Positions 8,796 to 18,188 of a stretch of 64,000 nt of DNA are shown piece after piece. Under the pieces are notes generated by a model, which did not search any database, had not been told where the DNA came from, and saw nothing but the letters and a program-made list of their open reading frames with translations. Within the stretch, counting starts at the first letter, position 1. Each line of letters opens with the position of its first letter. Position numbers and translations under genes: made by a program. This DNA comes from Allomeiothermus silvanus DSM 9946. GTDB lineage: Bacteria > Deinococcota > Deinococci > Deinococcales > Thermaceae. The stretch spans positions 950,001 through 1,014,000 of the forward strand of contig NC_014212.1 in the NCBI RefSeq assembly GCF_000092125.1. Direction: 5' to 3'.

Positions 8796-9416
8796 TCAGT
8801 TCCTTAGCCTGGCTTGCAGGGTGGTCTTGACCGCAGGCCACTCCTCGGCCAGGATGCTGAACATCGCGCTGTTGCGAATCCCCCCATCCGAAGCGGGCAT
8901 ATGCGCCCGTAGAATCCCCTCGAACTTGGCCCCCAGCCGTAGGATAGCGTTACGCGAACGCATATTCCGCTCGTCGGTCTTGAGGGTCACCCGCCGCACC
9001 TGCCAGACCTCGAAGGCGTGGGTGAGCATTAATAGCTTGGCTTCGGTGTTGATGCCACTGCGCTGGGCAAAGGGGGCCAGCCAGGTCCAGCCGATCTCCA
9101 CGGCATCGGGTTTGCCCGGGCGGGCCAGGGGGGAACCCTCCGGCCAGTTCCACAACTCGAGGTGCGCCAGACGGGTGCTTCCCACGATTTTCCCCCAACG
9201 CTTGTCCACTGTCACAAACGGCACGGTTTTGCCATGGGCTTGCTCTTCCAGGGCAGTTTGGATGTAGTTGCGCATCCCGCGTTCGCTATGGGGGACGCTG
9301 GTAAAGGGATAATCTTCCAGACTCGCCAGCGCGAGCAGCACCGGCAGGTGCTCCATCGTGAGGGGCTCGAGGCGAACGATTTGGCCTTCTAGGGTTAGCG
9401 GCCTTGTCAGGTTCAT
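8796..9416 (-). CDS. GNAT acetyltransferase, RimJ/RimL type
   Basis: This 206-residue protein opens with the RimJ/RimL-like segment LEGQIVRLEPLTMEHLPVLL. The middle IVGSTRLAHLEL and VEIGWTWLAPFAQRSGINTE hold the acetyl-CoA-binding region, followed by RRVTLKTDERNMRSRNAILR with the conserved N-x-x-S. Relatives acetylate protein N-termini or small amines; the substrate here is unknown. The N-terminus at 9416 (MNLTRPLTL) fits the family. It may be co-transcribed with the upstream paiB-like gene 75 bp away on the same strand. Confidence 0.85.
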   Translation of the reverse strand: MNLTRPLTLEGQIVRLEPLTMEHLPVLLALASLEDYPFTSVPHSERGMRNYIQTALEEQAHGKTVPFVTVDKRWGKIVGSTRLAHLELWNWPEGSPLARPGKPDAVEIGWTWLAPFAQRSGINTEAKLLMLTHAFEVWQVRRVTLKTDERNMRSRNAILRLGAKFEGILRAHMPASDGGIRNSAMFSILAEEWPAVKTTLQARLRN

Positions 9417-9491
9417 GGCTAGATCACCATATCCAAAAACTTTTTCGCGGATGGTCTAGGGCCGGGATATCACCGGGGTGTAGTCGGTACG

Positions 9492-10094
9492 TCAGTCTTC
9501 CCCCAAATTTTTCCGCATCTGCGCCGCCACGGCCCGGTCGGAGGGATTCTCGCTTACCGAAAGCGCCTGGATAACCCGCTTTTGATCGGCCAGTGAGCGG
9601 TTTTGCGAGAGCTTGAACTTGCCTTCGAGCCGGGTGATTGCGATCTCGAAAGCCACAATGCCCTGCATCATCCCCTGCAGGTAGTCGGGCGGGAGCTGCA
9701 TCATGTCCCACTCCTGCTCGTGCTGCACGACCAATTCGTGTAGCAGCTGCTTGACCGCCTGGGGCTCCTCTACGATGCGCGGCTTGCCGTAGGCGTGGAC
9801 GGTCATGTAGTTCCAGGTCGGCACACTGGGATGCTTCTCGTACCAGGTGGGCGAGATGAAGCTGTGATCGCCCTGGAAGATGACCAGCAGCTCCTGGTTC
9901 GGATCGAAGTCGGTCCACTGCGGGTTGGCTCGGGCTAGGTGCGAGGATATAACCCCTTCTTGTACCAAGAAGGGCAGGTGGGTGGCGAAGGGCACCCCTT
10001 GGTGTACCGAGACTAGCGTGGCGAAGCTGAACCGGCGCATGAGGTCGTAGAGCACGGCTTGATCGGTGACTTGATAATGCCGGGGCAGATACAT
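9492..10094 (-). CDS. FMN-binding protein, PaiB/transcriptional-regulator family
   Basis: This 200-residue protein starts MYLPRHYQVTD, the usual PaiB opening. It contains the split-barrel FMN-binding features of the family: ATHLPFLV, HLARANPQW, LVIFQGDHSFISPTWY and the invariant-looking PTWNYMTVHAYG. Bacillus PaiB was described as a negative regulator of sporulation and degradative enzymes, while structural relatives bind FMN, so the true role here is open. A long overlapping frame on the same strand (9424-10236) is a shadow. Confidence 0.88.
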   Translation of the reverse strand: MYLPRHYQVTDQAVLYDLMRRFSFATLVSVHQGVPFATHLPFLVQEGVISSHLARANPQWTDFDPNQELLVIFQGDHSFISPTWYEKHPSVPTWNYMTVHAYGKPRIVEEPQAVKQLLHELVVQHEQEWDMMQLPPDYLQGMMQGIVAFEIAITRLEGKFKLSQNRSLADQKRVIQALSVSENPSDRAVAAQMRKNLGED

Positions 10095-10241
10095 TTACCC
10101 AAGAATAGCCCTGACCTGCCTTTCCACGAAGAGTCAGACTGTCCAAACAGGGCAGCGTAGGAAGACCTCGGCAGCAGGCAGCCGTAGTCGCCGAAGGGGC
10201 TTGGATGTTCAGACCCGCAAGCCCTGCGATGGTCAAAAGCC

Positions 10242-10271
10242 TTTACACACTCGGCAAAACCCTGTTAGACT
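10242..10271 (+). promoter_or_regulatory. Candidate sigma-70 promoter of the aminotransferase gene
   Basis: TTTACA (-35, 10242-10247) and TAGACT (-10, 10266-10271) are separated by 18 bp. The predicted leader is about 105 nt. It contains an imperfect hairpin (AACGGCTCCTTTCC against GGAAGGGGTCGTT) and ends with a T-rich run before GGAGG and the ATG at 10383. Confidence 0.45.
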
Positions 10272-10382
10272 GCCTCTCAGATGCGACTCTCCGCTCGAGC
10301 TATCCGCTAACGGCTCCTTTCCTTTGCTGGAAGGGGTCGTTCGGATGTGCCGGGCGGGGAATCTTTTTTTATGGAGGTAGTA

Positions 10383-11522
10383 ATGGTGCTCTTGACCCCT
10401 GGCCCCACCCCTATCCACCCCCGCGTGCAGGCTGCGCTTTCTCAGCCGATGCGCGGCCACCTCGACCCTGAAGTGCTCCAGACCAACCGACGCATCCGCG
10501 AGTACCTGAAGCTGCTCTTCGACCCCGGCGAGGGGGCGCTGCTGGCAGCGATGCCCGGTTCGGGGAGCCTGGGGATGGAAGCTGGGCTCACCAACCTAGC
10601 CGGTGAGGGGGATGCGGTGCTGCTCTTGGTCAACGGAACCTTCGGCGAGCGGATGGTAGAGATCGCCCATGCCTACAACTTAGACTACACGGTGCTGCGC
10701 TCCGAGCCCGGTCACCCGATTGACCCCGCCCAAGTCGAAAAAGCGCTCAGCCAGCGGACATACAAGCTGGTAGCCCTGGTCCACGGCGAGACCAGCACCG
10801 GGGTCCTCAACCCCGCCCGCGAGATCGCCCAGCAGGTGGCCGACCATGGGGCGCTATTCATGCTAGACGCGGTGACCACCGCTGCAATGATGCCCCTTTC
10901 GCTGCGGCAGATGCGGGTGGATTACGCCTTCACCGGCTCGCAGAAGTGCCTTTCGGCCCCACCGGGGCTGGCCCCGTTTGCCCTCTCCCAGCGAGGGCGG
11001 GAGATGCTGGGGCAGGTGCGGGGTTGGTACTCCGACCTCTCGAGGGTCGCTGTGTACTGGGAGCAGGAGGGGTATTTCTGTACCTCCCCGGTCCTGTTGC
11101 ACTTCGCCCTGGAAGAAGCCCTCAAGCTGGCGCTCGAGGAAGGCCTAGAAAACCGCCGGCAACGGGCTGAACGCCTCTACGGCGCGGTGCTTTCGCTGCT
11201 AGAGGAGTTAGGCTTCAGCGCCTACGCTACCGCAGGGGCCCGTTTGCCTACGGTGCTGGTGGTGCGTCCGCCGGAAGGGTATAGCGAGGCGGAGATTCGC
11301 AAAGGGCTATACGCCAGAGGAGTGGCGGTGGCGGGCGGTATCGGTCCTACGGCGGGGAAGGTGCTCCGGTTGGGTTTGATGGGCGAAGGGGCCCGCGCAG
11401 CGCATTACCGGGTGTTTTTCAAGGCCTTGGGGGAGGTGCTGAAGAAACGGGGATTGGAGGAAGCGTTCTCCGAACGCGCCAGGGGTCTGGAGGCGGAAAG
11501 CCACGAACGACTGCCTGCCTAG
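10383..11522 (+). CDS. Serine-pyruvate / alanine-glyoxylate type aminotransferase
   Basis: This 379-residue class V PLP enzyme carries the motif TPGPTPIHPRV at the start, PGSGSLGMEAG for phosphate binding, HGETSTGVLNP, LDAVTT, and the Schiff-base Lys188 in GSQKCLSAPPG. Such enzymes interconvert alanine or serine with glyoxylate or hydroxypyruvate, so a role in glyoxylate or glycine metabolism is likely; (S)-ureidoglycine and phosphonate-type transaminases are possible alternatives. The ATG at 10383 has GGAGG six bases before it and is preferred over upstream starts. The last roughly 20 residues are an Arg/Glu-rich tail beyond the usual end of the family. Confidence 0.9.
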   Translation: MVLLTPGPTPIHPRVQAALSQPMRGHLDPEVLQTNRRIREYLKLLFDPGEGALLAAMPGSGSLGMEAGLTNLAGEGDAVLLLVNGTFGERMVEIAHAYNLDYTVLRSEPGHPIDPAQVEKALSQRTYKLVALVHGETSTGVLNPAREIAQQVADHGALFMLDAVTTAAMMPLSLRQMRVDYAFTGSQKCLSAPPGLAPFALSQRGREMLGQVRGWYSDLSRVAVYWEQEGYFCTSPVLLHFALEEALKLALEEGLENRRQRAERLYGAVLSLLEELGFSAYATAGARLPTVLVVRPPEGYSEAEIRKGLYARGVAVAGGIGPTAGKVLRLGLMGEGARAAHYRVFFKALGEVLKKRGLEEAFSERARGLEAESHERLPA

Positions 11523-11632
11523 AGCGGTTCCCGCGAATACTCGGTATAGCGGGGTTTGCTAGGCCGGGTACATTACGCCTCACACGGTGAGGCTTAAGGG
11601 TGGGAAACGCGATAGGGGTACTCCACCGGGGT

Positions 11633-12391
11633 TCAGTTGGCCGGGTCGGTCTGAACGAGGTAAATCTGCGAAAGCTCGGCCTCGAGCTGCTCCAGGGCCT
11701 TTTTTAGGCTGCCGCCTGTAAAAGGCAATGCAGTGTAGGCTTGCAGAGGCACGGCAGCCTTGAGGCGGCGGAACACCGGCCCTGCGGCCTCGGGACCGCC
11801 GTTTTGCAGGATCACCAGGAAAACCCCCTCGCTCATGCGGAACAGCAGATCGGGGCCGCGCAAGCTGCGCAGAATGGGGGAGGGGTCTTGGCCAGGCTGC
11901 GTCTGCATCAGTAGCAGTACCAGCGGCTTGCGGGCGGCCATGGCCTCGAGGCTGGGAGCCAGCGCGCTGAGGGCGCTACGGTTCATGGCTCCGCTGGGGT
12001 CGCGGTACTGGCCGCCCTCGAGCGGGGGAATCGGCGGGGTCTCGCGCCGCAGGCTTTGGTAAAGCGCAGCGATGAGGCAGACCGCACCCGCCAAGGCAGC
12101 CCAGCCCCCTAGGGCGTGAAGACCGGGGGGTAGCGAAGCCAAAGCCGCTACGCTCTCGCAGGCCAGGCTATAGGCCATCAAGCCCAGGCCCAGCACCCAC
12201 AGGATGCGCACCCTCGGCCCGACCGGAGCACGGCTATAAAGGCTCGCGGCACCAGCCAGGGTGAGCGCTGCGACCAGGAAGACCACCCCAGGGTAAAGGC
12301 TGGAACGGGCCGGGTAAGCCCCCAGCGGCAGCAATCCTAGGACGAGCAGGGCCCAGGGAATCAAGGATAGCCACGACATCTTCACCAGCAT
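11633..12391 (-). CDS. Membrane protein with a degenerate GGDEF-like C-terminal domain
   Basis: From the ATG at 12391 ([10 protein letters not shown]) this is a 252-residue protein. It has four to five hydrophobic helices in the first 120 residues, then a Pro-rich linker ([10 protein letters not shown]) and a cytosolic domain. The segment [20 protein letters not shown] resembles the core of GGDEF domains (RxGGDEFLVLL) with the GGDEF residues replaced, so cyclase activity is unlikely. The frame stays open to 12478, but the ATG at 12430 would overlap the divergent rarA start. AAGGAT at proper spacing favours 12391. Function is unknown; a signalling or sensory role is only a guess. Confidence 0.65.
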   Translation of the reverse strand: MLVKMSWLSLIPWALLVLGLLPLGAYPARSSLYPGVVFLVAALTLAGAASLYSRAPVGPRVRILWVLGLGLMAYSLACESVAALASLPPGLHALGGWAALAGAVCLIAALYQSLRRETPPIPPLEGGQYRDPSGAMNRSALSALAPSLEAMAARKPLVLLLMQTQPGQDPSPILRSLRGPDLLFRMSEGVFLVILQNGGPEAAGPVFRRLKAAVPLQAYTALPFTGGSLKKALEQLEAELSQIYLVQTDPAN

Positions 12392-12428
12392 AGCCCAAAA
12401 TCCTTCGGCTAAGCTCCACAATAGACCC

Positions 12429-13706
12429 ATGGAACCGAAAACGCGGCTCGCCCCTCTGCCCGAGCGCCTGCGGCCCAAAACCCTGGAGGAAGTTGTGGGT
12501 CAGGATCACCTTACCGGGCCGGGTAAGCCCCTGAGGCGGATGCTCGAGGTTGGTCGGTTGCAGTCGCTGATCCTGTGGGGGCCGCCGGGGAGCGGCAAGA
12601 CTACCCTGGCCCGTTTGCTGGCCGAGGGGGTGGGCCAGGAGATGCTCGCCCTTTCGGCGGTGAACGCCGGGGTCAGGGAGATCAAGGAGGCGGTGGCGCG
12701 GGCGAGGGAGGTGGGCGGGTTGGTGCTGTTCCTCGACGAGATCCACCGCTTCAACAAGTCGCAGCAGGATGCCCTGTTGCCCCACGTTGAATCGGGGCTG
12801 CTGACCTTGATCGGGGCCACCACCGAGAACCCCTCCTTTGAGGTGAACCCAGCCCTGCGCTCACGGGCGCGGGTGTATGTATTGCGCCCCCTCGAGCCCG
12901 AGGAGATCCGCCAGCTGCTCGAGCGGGCCTTGCAGCACCCCGAGGGCCTCCTTGGCGTAGAGGCTGAGCCGAAGGCGCTGGAACTCTTGGCCCAGGCCTC
13001 GATGGGTGATGTGCGGCGGGCCCTATCGGCCCTCGAGCTGGCCGCGACGCTAGCGGGGAAAATCACCCTCGAGTCGGTCAAAGAGGGTTTGGGAGCGGGA
13101 ACACTGGGCTTGGACAAGGGCGGCGAGCACTTTTACGACCTGATCTCGGCCCTTCACAAGAGCGTGCGCGGCAACCACGTGGACGCGGCGCTTTACTACC
13201 TTGCCCGGATGCTCGAGGGCGGAGTTGACCCCTTGTACCTGGCCCGCCGTCTGGTGCGGATGGCAGTAGAGGACATCGGCTTGGCCGACCCACTGGCGCT
13301 GCGCCTAGCGGTGGCGGCGCAGCAGACCTACGACTTTTTGGGCAGCCCCGAGGGCGAGCTGGCCCTAGCCGAACTCACCATCTACCTGGCCCTGGCTCCC
13401 AAGTCTAACGCTGTCTACGTCGCCTGGAAGAAGGCGCAGGAGCTAGCCCGCCAGCACCCGGATGCCCCGGTGCCCCTTCACCTGCGCAACGCCCCCACCG
13501 GCTTGATGAAAAGCCTGGGCTATGGGAAGGCCTACGCCTACTACCACGATGACCCTGAGGGGAGCTTCGCTCAAGCTTATCTGCCCGAGGGGCTCGAGGG
13601 CCTCACCCTCTACGAGGCGACCGGGGAGGGGTGGGAGGAGCGGGTTAGAGAGCGGTTGGAGGCACTACGCAGACGCTTTCGCAAGGCCAAGCTCGGCAAA
13701 GACTAG
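12429..13706 (+). CDS. rarA: Replication-associated recombination protein RarA (MgsA)
   Basis: This 425-residue clamp-loader-like AAA+ ATPase has Walker [10 protein letters not shown] (51-59), Walker [12 protein letters not shown] (DE at 103-104), sensor-type [10 protein letters not shown] and the arginine-finger region ALRSRARV. The C-terminal tetramerisation domain contains [15 protein letters not shown] and the [14 protein letters not shown] block specific to MgsA/RarA. It acts at stalled forks with SSB. There is almost no leader: CACAAT lies seven bases before the ATG, compatible with a leaderless transcript, common in this phylum. Confidence 0.95.
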   Translation: MEPKTRLAPLPERLRPKTLEEVVGQDHLTGPGKPLRRMLEVGRLQSLILWGPPGSGKTTLARLLAEGVGQEMLALSAVNAGVREIKEAVARAREVGGLVLFLDEIHRFNKSQQDALLPHVESGLLTLIGATTENPSFEVNPALRSRARVYVLRPLEPEEIRQLLERALQHPEGLLGVEAEPKALELLAQASMGDVRRALSALELAATLAGKITLESVKEGLGAGTLGLDKGGEHFYDLISALHKSVRGNHVDAALYYLARMLEGGVDPLYLARRLVRMAVEDIGLADPLALRLAVAAQQTYDFLGSPEGELALAELTIYLALAPKSNAVYVAWKKAQELARQHPDAPVPLHLRNAPTGLMKSLGYGKAYAYYHDDPEGSFAQAYLPEGLEGLTLYEATGEGWEERVRERLEALRRRFRKAKLGKD

Positions 13707-13709
13707 CGG

Positions 13710-14489
13710 TCAATCCGCTGCGGCGCTTTCTCGCTCGAGCATTGGTCGGGCCTTCTGGCCGAAATAAGCGTGAAGCTCGAGGAACCTCTGGTGGGCCTCA
13801 GGCCCTAAGAAACCCGGCGGGGTGAGTTCCGGCGGCAACCCTGGGTCTAAGAAGAGAAGCTTTCGCGCCTCGTGCACCAGGCGGGTAAGCCGCACGAAGG
13901 CCTCCTCGGGGGTTTTGGGGTTGAAGGGATGCAGGCGCACGAACTCGCGGTAGCGTTGCTGGGCGGCGTCCAGGTTGTAGGCTTTGCGGACCAGCTCGAG
14001 CGGGTTTCCGGCTGTAAAGCGCTGCGCCTGAAATAGCTCGACGTAGCCTCCCAACCCGTAAAACCGCACCAGGTCCCGGGCGGCCTCGAGGCTTGCGGTG
14101 GGGCTCACCCACACCCCTGGGGAGGGGGTTCCGAACCCCAGCAGCACCAATTCGTTGCGGAAGCGGTCACGCACCGTGCGTTTGGCCTCCGGCACCGCGT
14201 AGATCAAGATGCGCCACTGCCCGTCCCACTGGCCCACATTTTGGTAGAGGCGGTCTCGCACTTGCTCGACCTGCCAAGCCACCCGGTCGGAGAGCCGGTA
14301 GTAGGCTTTGCGCCCGTCCTTCTCGGGGATGATCCAGCCGCTTTTGACGCTGCGCGATACCGCGGCCCGCACCGCCGGTTCGGAGAAGCCCAAGGCTTCC
14401 ATCCAGCGGATCAGGTCACCCACCCAGGCCCGGTTGCCGGGGTAGAGGTACTCCATGTAGAGCGTGAAGAGGGTGGAGCGGGCCCGCAT
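13710..14489 (-). CDS. PaaX-family transcriptional regulator
   Basis: This 259-residue protein is related to PaaX, the phenylacetyl-CoA-responsive repressor. It begins MRARSTLFTLYMEYLYPGN and has a winged-helix N-terminal domain (VGDLIRWMEALGFSEPAVR, then AVSRSVKSGW), a central domain (WRILIYAVPEAKRTVRDRFR) and a C-terminal PaaX domain (AFVRLTRLVHEARKLLFLDPGLP). The ATG at 14489 is chosen; the frame to 14510 would need a TTG overlapping the MATE stop. No paa genes are in the window, so its target is unknown. It follows the MATE gene by 10 bp and probably shares its transcript. Confidence 0.9.
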   Translation of the reverse strand: MRARSTLFTLYMEYLYPGNRAWVGDLIRWMEALGFSEPAVRAAVSRSVKSGWIIPEKDGRKAYYRLSDRVAWQVEQVRDRLYQNVGQWDGQWRILIYAVPEAKRTVRDRFRNELVLLGFGTPSPGVWVSPTASLEAARDLVRFYGLGGYVELFQAQRFTAGNPLELVRKAYNLDAAQQRYREFVRLHPFNPKTPEEAFVRLTRLVHEARKLLFLDPGLPPELTPPGFLGPEAHQRFLELHAYFGQKARPMLERESAAAD

Positions 14490-14499
14490 ATGGGTTAGT

Positions 14500-15870
14500 T
14501 TACTGCTCAATCCGCAGTACTTGCCGCCCCGCTATCGCGGCCGTAAGGATTGTCTCGAGCTTGAACCAGCGCCCGCTCTTGTAGCGCCACCAGAACATGC
14601 TGATTCGCACCAATTCCTCACCCAGCAACCGGCCCAGGAAAATCCCCCACAGACCTAGGCCTAGCGGGAAGGCCAGCAGGTAAGCTAAGGGAAGCCCCAC
14701 CCCAAAGACCGTGATTACATCCGATAGCAACAGGTAGCGGGTATCGCCTCCGCTCGAGAGCACCCCGAAAAAGATCATGTTGGAGACCTTTACCGGCTGA
14801 AAGAGGGCGTTGAGCACAATGGCCCAGAAGCCCCAGTCCTGAACCTGGGGGGTGGTGTGGGGGTAGAGGGTTGGCAACAAGAAGCCGGTGAGCGCGAAGA
14901 GGAAGCCGAGCCCGGCGGCAGCGAACAGCCCCAGCCGCCAGATGCCCCCCGAGGTCTGCCAGATCCCCTCGAGGTTGGCCTGGCCGATCTGACGGGCGAC
15001 CAGGATGGTCGCGGCACTATTGAGCCCGATGGCGGCGGTGATAAAGACTCCCTCAAGGGTGGTCATGATCTGAAACGCCGCCAGCGCCTCGGTGCTCACC
15101 CGCTCAAAGAGCAGGGCGAACAGGAAAGATCCGCAGCTAAATACGATTTCGGTGATGAATAGCGGCAGCACCAGGGGGATCATCTCGCGCAGGATGACCC
15201 TGGCTTCGCCCCAGCTCGGCCAGCTCCAGGCGATGCCCCAACGGCTAAAGAATAGCAACCCCACCAGCACCAAAGCCCGCAAAAACTGGGTGATGAGCGA
15301 GGCCCAGGCCGCGCCCACCGCACCTAGCTCGAGCGGGATCACGAAGAGCCAGGACAAAAACGGGGTAAGGGCCATGGCCGTCATCGTCACCGCCATCGGC
15401 AGCCGGGCATGCCCCAGGGTGCGGAACACCGCGCTCGAGACCACGCTGGCTGTGACGAGCGGCAGGCTGAGGGCGACCAGGCTCAGGTACGGCCCGCCAA
15501 TCCTAGCGACCTCGGTGCTGGCCCCCACTCCGTCTAGAAAGGGCTGGGCGTACAAGGCCAAGGGCAGCGCAAAAGACGCTGCCAGGGTGATGGCAAAACC
15601 CAGCGAAAGGCTCGAGATGCGCGAGACTGCCGCTTCGTCCCCCCGCCCCCGGGCCCGGGAGGCCAGGATGGCGCAGCCTGCTCCTAGCGTGTTGAGGCAG
15701 AGAATTCCGATAAACAAGACGTTGTTGGCCAGCCCCACCGCTGCGATGGTAGCCGTGCCGAGTGTCCCTACGATCACCTGGTTGACGAATCCCAGCCCCA
15801 GTTGAAAGGTGGACTCGAGGCCCACCGGGATAGCGATCTTGGCGATTTCTCGGCGCGTATGAATATCCAT
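14500..15870 (-). CDS. MATE-family multidrug/Na+ antiporter
   Basis: This 456-residue protein has about twelve hydrophobic helices in two homologous halves. Family features include the opening IPVGLESTFQLGLGFVNQVI, NVLFIGILCLNTLGAGCAIL, and in the second half LNSAATILVARQIGQANLEG. It would extrude cationic drugs or metabolites by Na+ or H+ exchange at the inner membrane. Length and topology are normal. The PaaX-like regulator follows directly and may regulate it. Confidence 0.92.
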   Translation of the reverse strand: MDIHTRREIAKIAIPVGLESTFQLGLGFVNQVIVGTLGTATIAAVGLANNVLFIGILCLNTLGAGCAILASRARGRGDEAAVSRISSLSLGFAITLAASFALPLALYAQPFLDGVGASTEVARIGGPYLSLVALSLPLVTASVVSSAVFRTLGHARLPMAVTMTAMALTPFLSWLFVIPLELGAVGAAWASLITQFLRALVLVGLLFFSRWGIAWSWPSWGEARVILREMIPLVLPLFITEIVFSCGSFLFALLFERVSTEALAAFQIMTTLEGVFITAAIGLNSAATILVARQIGQANLEGIWQTSGGIWRLGLFAAAGLGFLFALTGFLLPTLYPHTTPQVQDWGFWAIVLNALFQPVKVSNMIFFGVLSSGGDTRYLLLSDVITVFGVGLPLAYLLAFPLGLGLWGIFLGRLLGEELVRISMFWWRYKSGRWFKLETILTAAIAGRQVLRIEQ

Positions 15871-15990
15871 CAGCCCAGCTACCGTACCATGGGTTCAACT
15901 CGCAGCTTCGTTCCGGGCGACCTCGCGCTGGGGGGAATGCTCCGACAGCGCGTTAGTACGCTGCCGGGTGGGCACCTGACGGGTATGGGG

Positions 15991-17949
15991 CTATTTCCTA
16001 TTCCGTACCCGCTCCTGCATCTCCCCGATCAACTCCTCGAGTTTGAGCGTTCGCTGCGCCTTCGCTTGCCGTTCACGTAGGTTTATCGTGCCCTCTTCCT
16101 GCTCTTTATCGCCCACCACCAGAATCAGCGGGATTTTCTGGAGTTCAGCGTCGCGGATCTTGGCGTTCATGCGCTCCGGGCGGTCGTCCACCTCTACGCG
16201 CAGCTTGGCAGCCTTCATAGCCTGCGCGATCTGTCGGGCGTATTCCAGGTGCCGGTCGGCGATGGGGACGATCACGGCCTGAATGGGGGAGAGCCACAGG
16301 GGGAAGTTTCCCGCGGTGTGCTCGAGGTAGAAGGCAAAAAACCGGTCGAAGGAGCCCATGATGGCCCGGTGGATGATGACCGGGACTTCCTTCTCGCCTT
16401 TCTCGTTGGTGAACTCCAAGCCGAAGCGTTGCCCGCTGATGAAGTCGAGCTGGTTGGTGGCGATGGATTCTTCCTTCCCCAGCACGCTACGGATCTGCAC
16501 GTCGAGCTTGGGACCGTAGAAGGTAGCCTCGCCGATCCCCTCTACGAACTGCGCACCGGTCTGCTCGAGCGCCGCGCGGATCGCCGCGATAGCCTCGTCC
16601 CAGTGGGGGCCGGGCTGGCCGAACTTCTCGGGGTTGTTCTCGAAGTCGGGCAAGGAGAGCCTAAACCAGTAATCGCTGATGCCGAAGTCCTTGTAAACCT
16701 CGTCAAAAAGCTGGATCACCTTGATGAACTCATCGGTCACCTGGCTCTTCGAGCAGTAGATGTGGGCATCGTTCTGGGTGAAGCCCCGCACCCGGGCAAG
16801 CCCTGAGAGCGTGCCGGAAAGCTCGAAGCGGTACACGGTGCCGAACTCGGCTAGCCGCAACGGCAGGTCACGGTAGCTCCTAAGCCGGGCCTTGTAGATC
16901 ATGTGGTGGTGCGGGCAGTTCATGGGCTTGAGGTAGTACTCCTCCCCTTCGATCTCGATGGGGGCATACATGTCGTCTTTGTAGTAGGGAAGGTGGCCCG
17001 AGGTGTAGTAGAGCTTGGAGCTAGCGATGTGAGGGGTGATCACATAGTCGTAGCCGTACTCCTGCTCTTTCTCGTACATGTATTGCTCGAGCTGCTTGCG
17101 GATAAAAGCCCCCTTGGGCAGCCACAGCGGCAAGCCCTTGCCCACCTCCTCACTGATGGTGAAGAGTTCTAGCTCGGCCCCGAGCTTGCGGTGGTCGCGC
17201 TTCTTGGCCTCCTCTTGCCGCCACAGATAGTCATCGAGTTCTTCTTTGCTGCGGAAGGCGATGCCGTAGATGCGCTGGAGCTGGGGGCGGCGGGAGTCAC
17301 CGCGCCAGTAGGCCCCGGCGATGTGGGTGAGCTTGAAGTAGGGCGGGATGCGGCCCGTGCTGGGAACGTGGGGCCCACGGCAGAGATCGGTGAAGCCGTG
17401 GGTTCCTTCGCCTTGCGCGTAGAAGCTGATCTCCACCCCTTCTGGGAGGTCTTGGATAAGTTCGGTCTTGTAGGGGTCTTTACCCTCGAAGCGCCGCAGG
17501 GCTTCTTCGCGTGGCAAGACGAAGCGGCGAAGCTCGAGGTTTTCCTTCACGATCTGGTGCATCCGCGCTTCGATTTCGGGCAGGTCGCCCTCGCCCAAAG
17601 GTTCTGGTGGGTCGATGTCGTAGTAGAAGCCGTTCTCGATCACCGGTCCAATGGCCAGCTTTACCGCGTCGGGGTCGAAGCCTTTGGCGGCGAAGAACTC
17701 CCGCACTGCCTGGGCCAGCACGTGGGCCAGGGTGTGGCGGAAAAGCTGCGCGAACTCGGGGTCTTTCTCGGTCAGGATCTTGAGCTTGGCCCCCTGGGGC
17801 AGGGGTTTCATCAGGTCGTATAGCTCGCCGTCCACGATCGCGCCGATGGCGGCCTTGGCCAGCCCTGGGCCGATCGCTTTGGCAGCCTCGGCTGCCGTCG
17901 CGCCATCCGGTAGGTTTAATTCGCGTCCATCGGGTAAGTAGACATTCAT
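15991..17949 (-). CDS. thrS: Threonine-tRNA ligase
   Basis: This 652-residue class II synthetase charges tRNA-Thr. It shows the N-terminal TGS domain (1-60), the editing domain with HTLAHVLAQ (His72 and His76 of the HxxxH zinc/editing motif), motif 1, motif 2 FRFELSGTLSGLARVRGFTQ region, the zinc-ligand Cys/His in LKPMNCPHHHMIYK, motif 3 HRAIMGSFDR and the C-terminal anticodon-binding domain (PIADRHLEYARQIA). Length is as expected. The leader carries a terminator hairpin (18018-18053), but I see no T-box sequence. Confidence 0.98.
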   Translation of the reverse strand: MNVYLPDGRELNLPDGATAAEAAKAIGPGLAKAAIGAIVDGELYDLMKPLPQGAKLKILTEKDPEFAQLFRHTLAHVLAQAVREFFAAKGFDPDAVKLAIGPVIENGFYYDIDPPEPLGEGDLPEIEARMHQIVKENLELRRFVLPREEALRRFEGKDPYKTELIQDLPEGVEISFYAQGEGTHGFTDLCRGPHVPSTGRIPPYFKLTHIAGAYWRGDSRRPQLQRIYGIAFRSKEELDDYLWRQEEAKKRDHRKLGAELELFTISEEVGKGLPLWLPKGAFIRKQLEQYMYEKEQEYGYDYVITPHIASSKLYYTSGHLPYYKDDMYAPIEIEGEEYYLKPMNCPHHHMIYKARLRSYRDLPLRLAEFGTVYRFELSGTLSGLARVRGFTQNDAHIYCSKSQVTDEFIKVIQLFDEVYKDFGISDYWFRLSLPDFENNPEKFGQPGPHWDEAIAAIRAALEQTGAQFVEGIGEATFYGPKLDVQIRSVLGKEESIATNQLDFISGQRFGLEFTNEKGEKEVPVIIHRAIMGSFDRFFAFYLEHTAGNFPLWLSPIQAVIVPIADRHLEYARQIAQAMKAAKLRVEVDDRPERMNAKIRDAELQKIPLILVVGDKEQEEGTINLRERQAKAQRTLKLEELIGEMQERVRNRK

Positions 17950-18017
17950 GTTTATTTGCTCCCTGGGGCTACTTTCGCTGCTCCAAACGCGCCCGTTTGG
18001 ACGGAAGCATCCCCTAC

Positions 18018-18081
18018 AAAAAAGACCCGGCTCGTTTTACCACACGAGCCGGGAGAACCTCTAGCGAGTCTCTAGAAGTTC
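18018..18081 (-). terminator. Terminator and second hairpin between gntK and thrS
   Basis: On the minus strand a perfect 10-bp stem CCCGGCTCGT / ACGAGCCGGG (18053-18044 and 18035-18026) is followed by TCTTTTTTG, a clear intrinsic terminator. Directly upstream is another hairpin (18081-18072 GAACTTCTAG against 18064-18055 CTAGAGGTTC). It lies 108 bp past gntK and 70 bp before thrS, so it either ends the MFS-gntK transcript or attenuates thrS. Confidence 0.85.
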
Positions 18082-18188
18082 CCCCGGCGTCTGGTAGTGC
18101 AGAGCCAGATCATCTTGTAGGTGAGTGTACTGCTAGGGCTACCTAGCGTCAATCTGCTCGCCCATTGGGTCGGGACTGGGGAGAGGGT

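Noticed and set aside
9424-10236. Long minus-strand frame overlapping the PaiB-like gene
   Set aside because: It is out of frame with paiB, has a low-complexity Arg/Ala/Gly-rich product and no family features, so it is a shadow in high-G+C DNA.
13710-14510. PaaX start at 14510
   Set aside because: That codon is TTG and overlaps the MATE stop; ATG 14489 gives the standard PaaX N-terminus.
18018-18188. Possible T-box riboswitch before thrS
   Set aside because: There is a terminator, but the T-box sequence and specifier/antiterminator layout cannot be found.
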